DNA of 7,593 nucleotides from an uncultured Eubacteriales bacterium (GTDB taxonomy: Bacteria > Bacillota_A > Clostridia > Oscillospirales > Oscillospiraceae): positions 1 through 7,593 of the forward strand of contig CASTQR010000072.1 of NCBI GenBank assembly GCA_949451265.1, given 5' to 3'. The notes beneath the pieces are model-generated. The model was not told where the DNA came from. It was given only the letters and a program-made list of their open reading frames with translations, and ran no database searches. Positions 6,326 through 7,593 of the stretch are shown here, piece after piece. The position numbers were made by a program, and so were the translations under genes. Position 1 is the stretch's first letter, and the number at the start of each line of letters is the position of its first letter.

Positions 6326-7093
6326 ATGTTTGATAAGGGAAAACGGGAACAGCGTCACGACAAGGAGGACGCCGCGTTTAACAGAATGCTCCTCTGGCTG
6401 GCGGGGGCCGTGGTGGTGGAATTGCTCCTCCTGCTGATCAAAAACGCCTATGTCAATATGATGCTGGGCGTTGGGCTGGCAACCGCGCTGATGTACTTCT
6501 TCCAGGTGTTCTCCATCGCGGGCGGGGTGCTGACCGCGGCCGGAATCGTCTGGGCGGTGCTGTGGCACAGGCAGGGGAAGCGGGTGGTTCTGCCCTGCGC
6601 CCTGACGGCGGCAGCGGCGGGCCTTTGGGTGCTGTCTCTGCTTACCTTCCTGCTGTTCGACATGGGGCTGAATATCATGATGCTCCTGCCCGCCGTGGCG
6701 GCGGTGCTGATCGTGATCTTCTTCCTGTATCAGCGGGTGTTCTTCCTCAACGCCCTGCTGTGCGCAGGGGGCCTGCTGGCCCTGTGGCTGCACCGGCAGT
6801 ATTACGCCGACCACCCCGCCGCGGTTACGGCGATGTTCATCGCGGGCTTTGCGGCCCTGGCGGCGGTCCTGGCGCTGACCTTCGTGCTGCGCGGCCGGGA
6901 CGGCAAGCTGGGCGATGTGCGGGTGATGCCCGCGGGCACCAGCTACGCCATCACCTGGATCACCTGCGGGGTGACCGCCCTGACCATGGCCCTGACCCTG
7001 GCGCTGGGCGTTTCGGCGGGCCTGTACCTGCTGTTTGCCCTGATGGGCTGGGTGTTCATCCAGGCGGTGTTCTTTACCGTGAGGCTGATGTGA
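6326..7093 (+). CDS. Unrecognised multi-pass membrane protein, about eight helices
   Basis: I do not recognise the family. The protein is 255 aa from this start. Residues 1-20 are highly charged (FDKGKREQRHDKED) and probably cytoplasmic. About eight hydrophobic segments follow, numbered here from the alternative ATG at 6320: roughly 23-40, 59-82, 90-113, 117-137, 139-157, 167-190, 208-229 and 231-254. Longer polar loops are few: HRQGKR near 83-88, HRQYYADHP near 158-166 and RGRDGKLGDVRVMPAGTS near 191-208. No catalytic or transport motif stands out. The ATG at 6326 sits 7 bases after AAGGACG, whereas the in-frame ATG at 6320 would leave only one base, so 6326 is preferred. The gene is transcribed alone, from a strong promoter at 6182-6210 to a terminator starting 14 bases after its stop. 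That makes it a self-contained unit with possible activator control. Confidence 0.85.
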   Translation: MFDKGKREQRHDKEDAAFNRMLLWLAGAVVVELLLLLIKNAYVNMMLGVGLATALMYFFQVFSIAGGVLTAAGIVWAVLWHRQGKRVVLPCALTAAAAGLWVLSLLTFLLFDMGLNIMMLLPAVAAVLIVIFFLYQRVFFLNALLCAGGLLALWLHRQYYADHPAAVTAMFIAGFAALAAVLALTFVLRGRDGKLGDVRVMPAGTSYAITWITCGVTALTMALTLALGVSAGLYLLFALMGWVFIQAVFFTVRLM

Positions 7094-7106
7094 CAGAGAG
7101 ATCAAA

Positions 7107-7140
7107 AGCGGCGGCGTCCGGGAGGACGCCGCCGCTCTTT
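7107..7140. terminator. Intrinsic terminator, probably bidirectional
   Basis: A perfect 13-bp stem (AGCGGCGGCGTCC, 7107-7119, paired with 7124-7136) closes a GGGA loop. The plus strand follows with CTTT. The minus strand follows with TTTTGAT (the A-run at 7104-7107), so it can end both the membrane protein transcript and the facing ZIP transcript. It begins 14 bases after the stop at 7093. Confidence 0.8.
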
Positions 7141-7147
7141 GCCGCAC

Positions 7148-7234
7148 TCAAGTCATGTTCAGCGGTTCCCCCAGCTTCTCCGCCACGTCCCGCCTGATAT
7201 CATAATCCCCGCCGGGGGAGAGCCCCCTTTTTCT
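7148..7234 (-). other. Coding-like stretch after the ZIP stop, possible gene remnant or extension
   Basis: Directly after the ZIP stop, and in the same frame, the minus strand stays open for 28 codons and ends at TGA (7148-7150), 11 bases before the terminator hairpin. Its last 19 residues, DYDIRRDVAEKLGEPLNMT, look like the amphipathic C-terminus of a soluble protein and use the G/C-ending codons typical of this genome. No convincing start codon or ribosome binding site precedes it. It may be the leftover 3' end of a deleted gene, a rare readthrough tail of the ZIP protein, or chance. Confidence 0.3.
7214..7232 (+). terminator. Weak terminator-like hairpin
   Basis: GGGGG (7214-7218), a 4-base AGAG loop, CCCCC (7223-7227) and then TTTTT (7228-7232) on the plus strand. 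It could be a backup terminator for plus-strand transcription before it enters the ZIP gene antisense. The stem is only five pairs, and it overlaps the coding-like stretch on the other strand. Confidence 0.35.
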
Positions 7235-7593
7235 TCAATGATGGTGCCCGTGCCCGAAGATCAGCAGCACCCCCAGGGCAAAGCCCAACACCGTGGCCAG
7301 AATGGCCCACTTGAACTTCCACTGGAGCGCCGCCTCCGGCAGCAGCTCAAAGAACACCACGTACAGCATGGCGCCCCCCGCCAGGGCCAGCGCCGCCGCC
7401 AGGGCCGCCGGGGCCTGGTTCCCGATGAAGTACCCCGCCAGCGCCCCTGCCACCGTGGGCAGGCCGGACAGTGCCGCCACGGCGATGGCGCTGAGGGTTT
7501 TCGACCCGTCGTGGAGCAGGGGGACGGCGATACTCATGCCCTCCGGCAGGTTGTGCAGGCCGATGGTGACGGCGGCCAGCACGCTGGCCAGGC
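7235..7593 (-). CDS. ZIP-family divalent metal transporter, C-terminal part (5' end outside window)
   Basis: The last 118 residues of a ZIP (ZupT/GufA-like) transporter, which brings zinc or other divalent cations into the cytoplasm, are visible. The segment opens inside a membrane helix carrying HNLPEG (bases 7538-7555), the metal-binding His and Glu motif of ZIP helix 5. It continues with three more helices: around ALSGLPTVAGALAGYFIG, around LAGGAMLYVVFFELLPEA, and around AILATVLGFALGVLLIF. Many ZupT-like proteins have SGLAEPLGA in the helix after HNxPEG. Here it is SGLPTVAGA, without the Glu. The protein ends in a histidine-rich tail, HGHHH, which could bind metal. The GTG at 7582 is in the middle of a helix and is not the start. 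The frame stays open to the window edge, and the missing N-terminal half should carry the other metal motif. The TGA at 7235-7237 is a normal end for the family. Confidence 0.9.
   Translation of the reverse strand, partial: LASVLAAVTIGLHNLPEGMSIAVPLLHDGSKTLSAIAVAALSGLPTVAGALAGYFIGNQAPAALAAALALAGGAMLYVVFFELLPEAALQWKFKWAILATVLGFALGVLLIFGHGHHH

Noticed and set aside
7235..7582. GTG at 7582 as the start of a small 115-aa ZIP protein
   Set aside because: The frame remains open to the window edge (Leu-Ala-Ser before it), and the codon falls within a membrane helix just before HNLPEG. The gene is cut by the window.

Overview
This GC-rich window has the look of an anaerobic Gram-positive gut bacterium of the Clostridia, probably Oscillospiraceae (the Flavonifractor/Lawsonibacter/Pseudoflavonifractor neighbourhood). 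That placement is inferred from the strong G/C third-position bias, the strong AAGGAG-type ribosome binding sites and the style of the proteins. No marker gene is present to fix the taxon. It looks like ordinary chromosome: I see no transposase, integrase, phage gene, CRISPR array, tRNA or rRNA.

Layout. Bases 1-4193 hold the sbcDC operon on the minus strand: sbcD (3054-4193), then sbcC (1-3057, cut off by the window before its Walker B region), joined by a 4-base ATGA overlap. A 124-base divergent intergenic region separates it from a plus-strand GH13 alpha-amylase-family gene (4318-5619). That region has a clear extended -10 promoter for the amylase, whose -35 lies inside a perfect 16-bp palindrome, a candidate operator. 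The amylase runs tail-to-tail into a minus-strand cytidine deaminase gene cdd (5611-6006), and the two overlap by 9 bases. A 22-bp perfect palindrome lies in the 3' end of the amylase frame, 65 bases past the cdd stop.

Bases 6007-6325 are a divergent regulatory region. It holds an extended -10 promoter and leader hairpin for cdd, and a strong promoter (TTGCAA, 17 bp, TATACT) for an unrecognised eight-helix membrane protein (6326-7093). Just upstream of that promoter is a tandem 10-bp repeat with an 11-bp period. The membrane protein gene ends at a strong hairpin terminator that probably also serves the facing gene. That gene is a ZIP-family metal transporter on the minus strand (7235 to beyond 7593) with a histidine-rich tail. 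Between its stop and the terminator is a short stretch that reads like coding sequence but has no clear start.

The genes do not form one pathway. SbcCD repairs DNA ends and hairpins, the GH13 enzyme handles intracellular alpha-glucans or maltodextrins, Cdd salvages pyrimidines, and ZIP imports divalent metal. I found no clearly new multi-gene system. The items worth a second look are the two perfect palindromes, the spaced repeat upstream of the membrane protein gene, that gene itself, and the orphan coding-like stretch after the ZIP gene.
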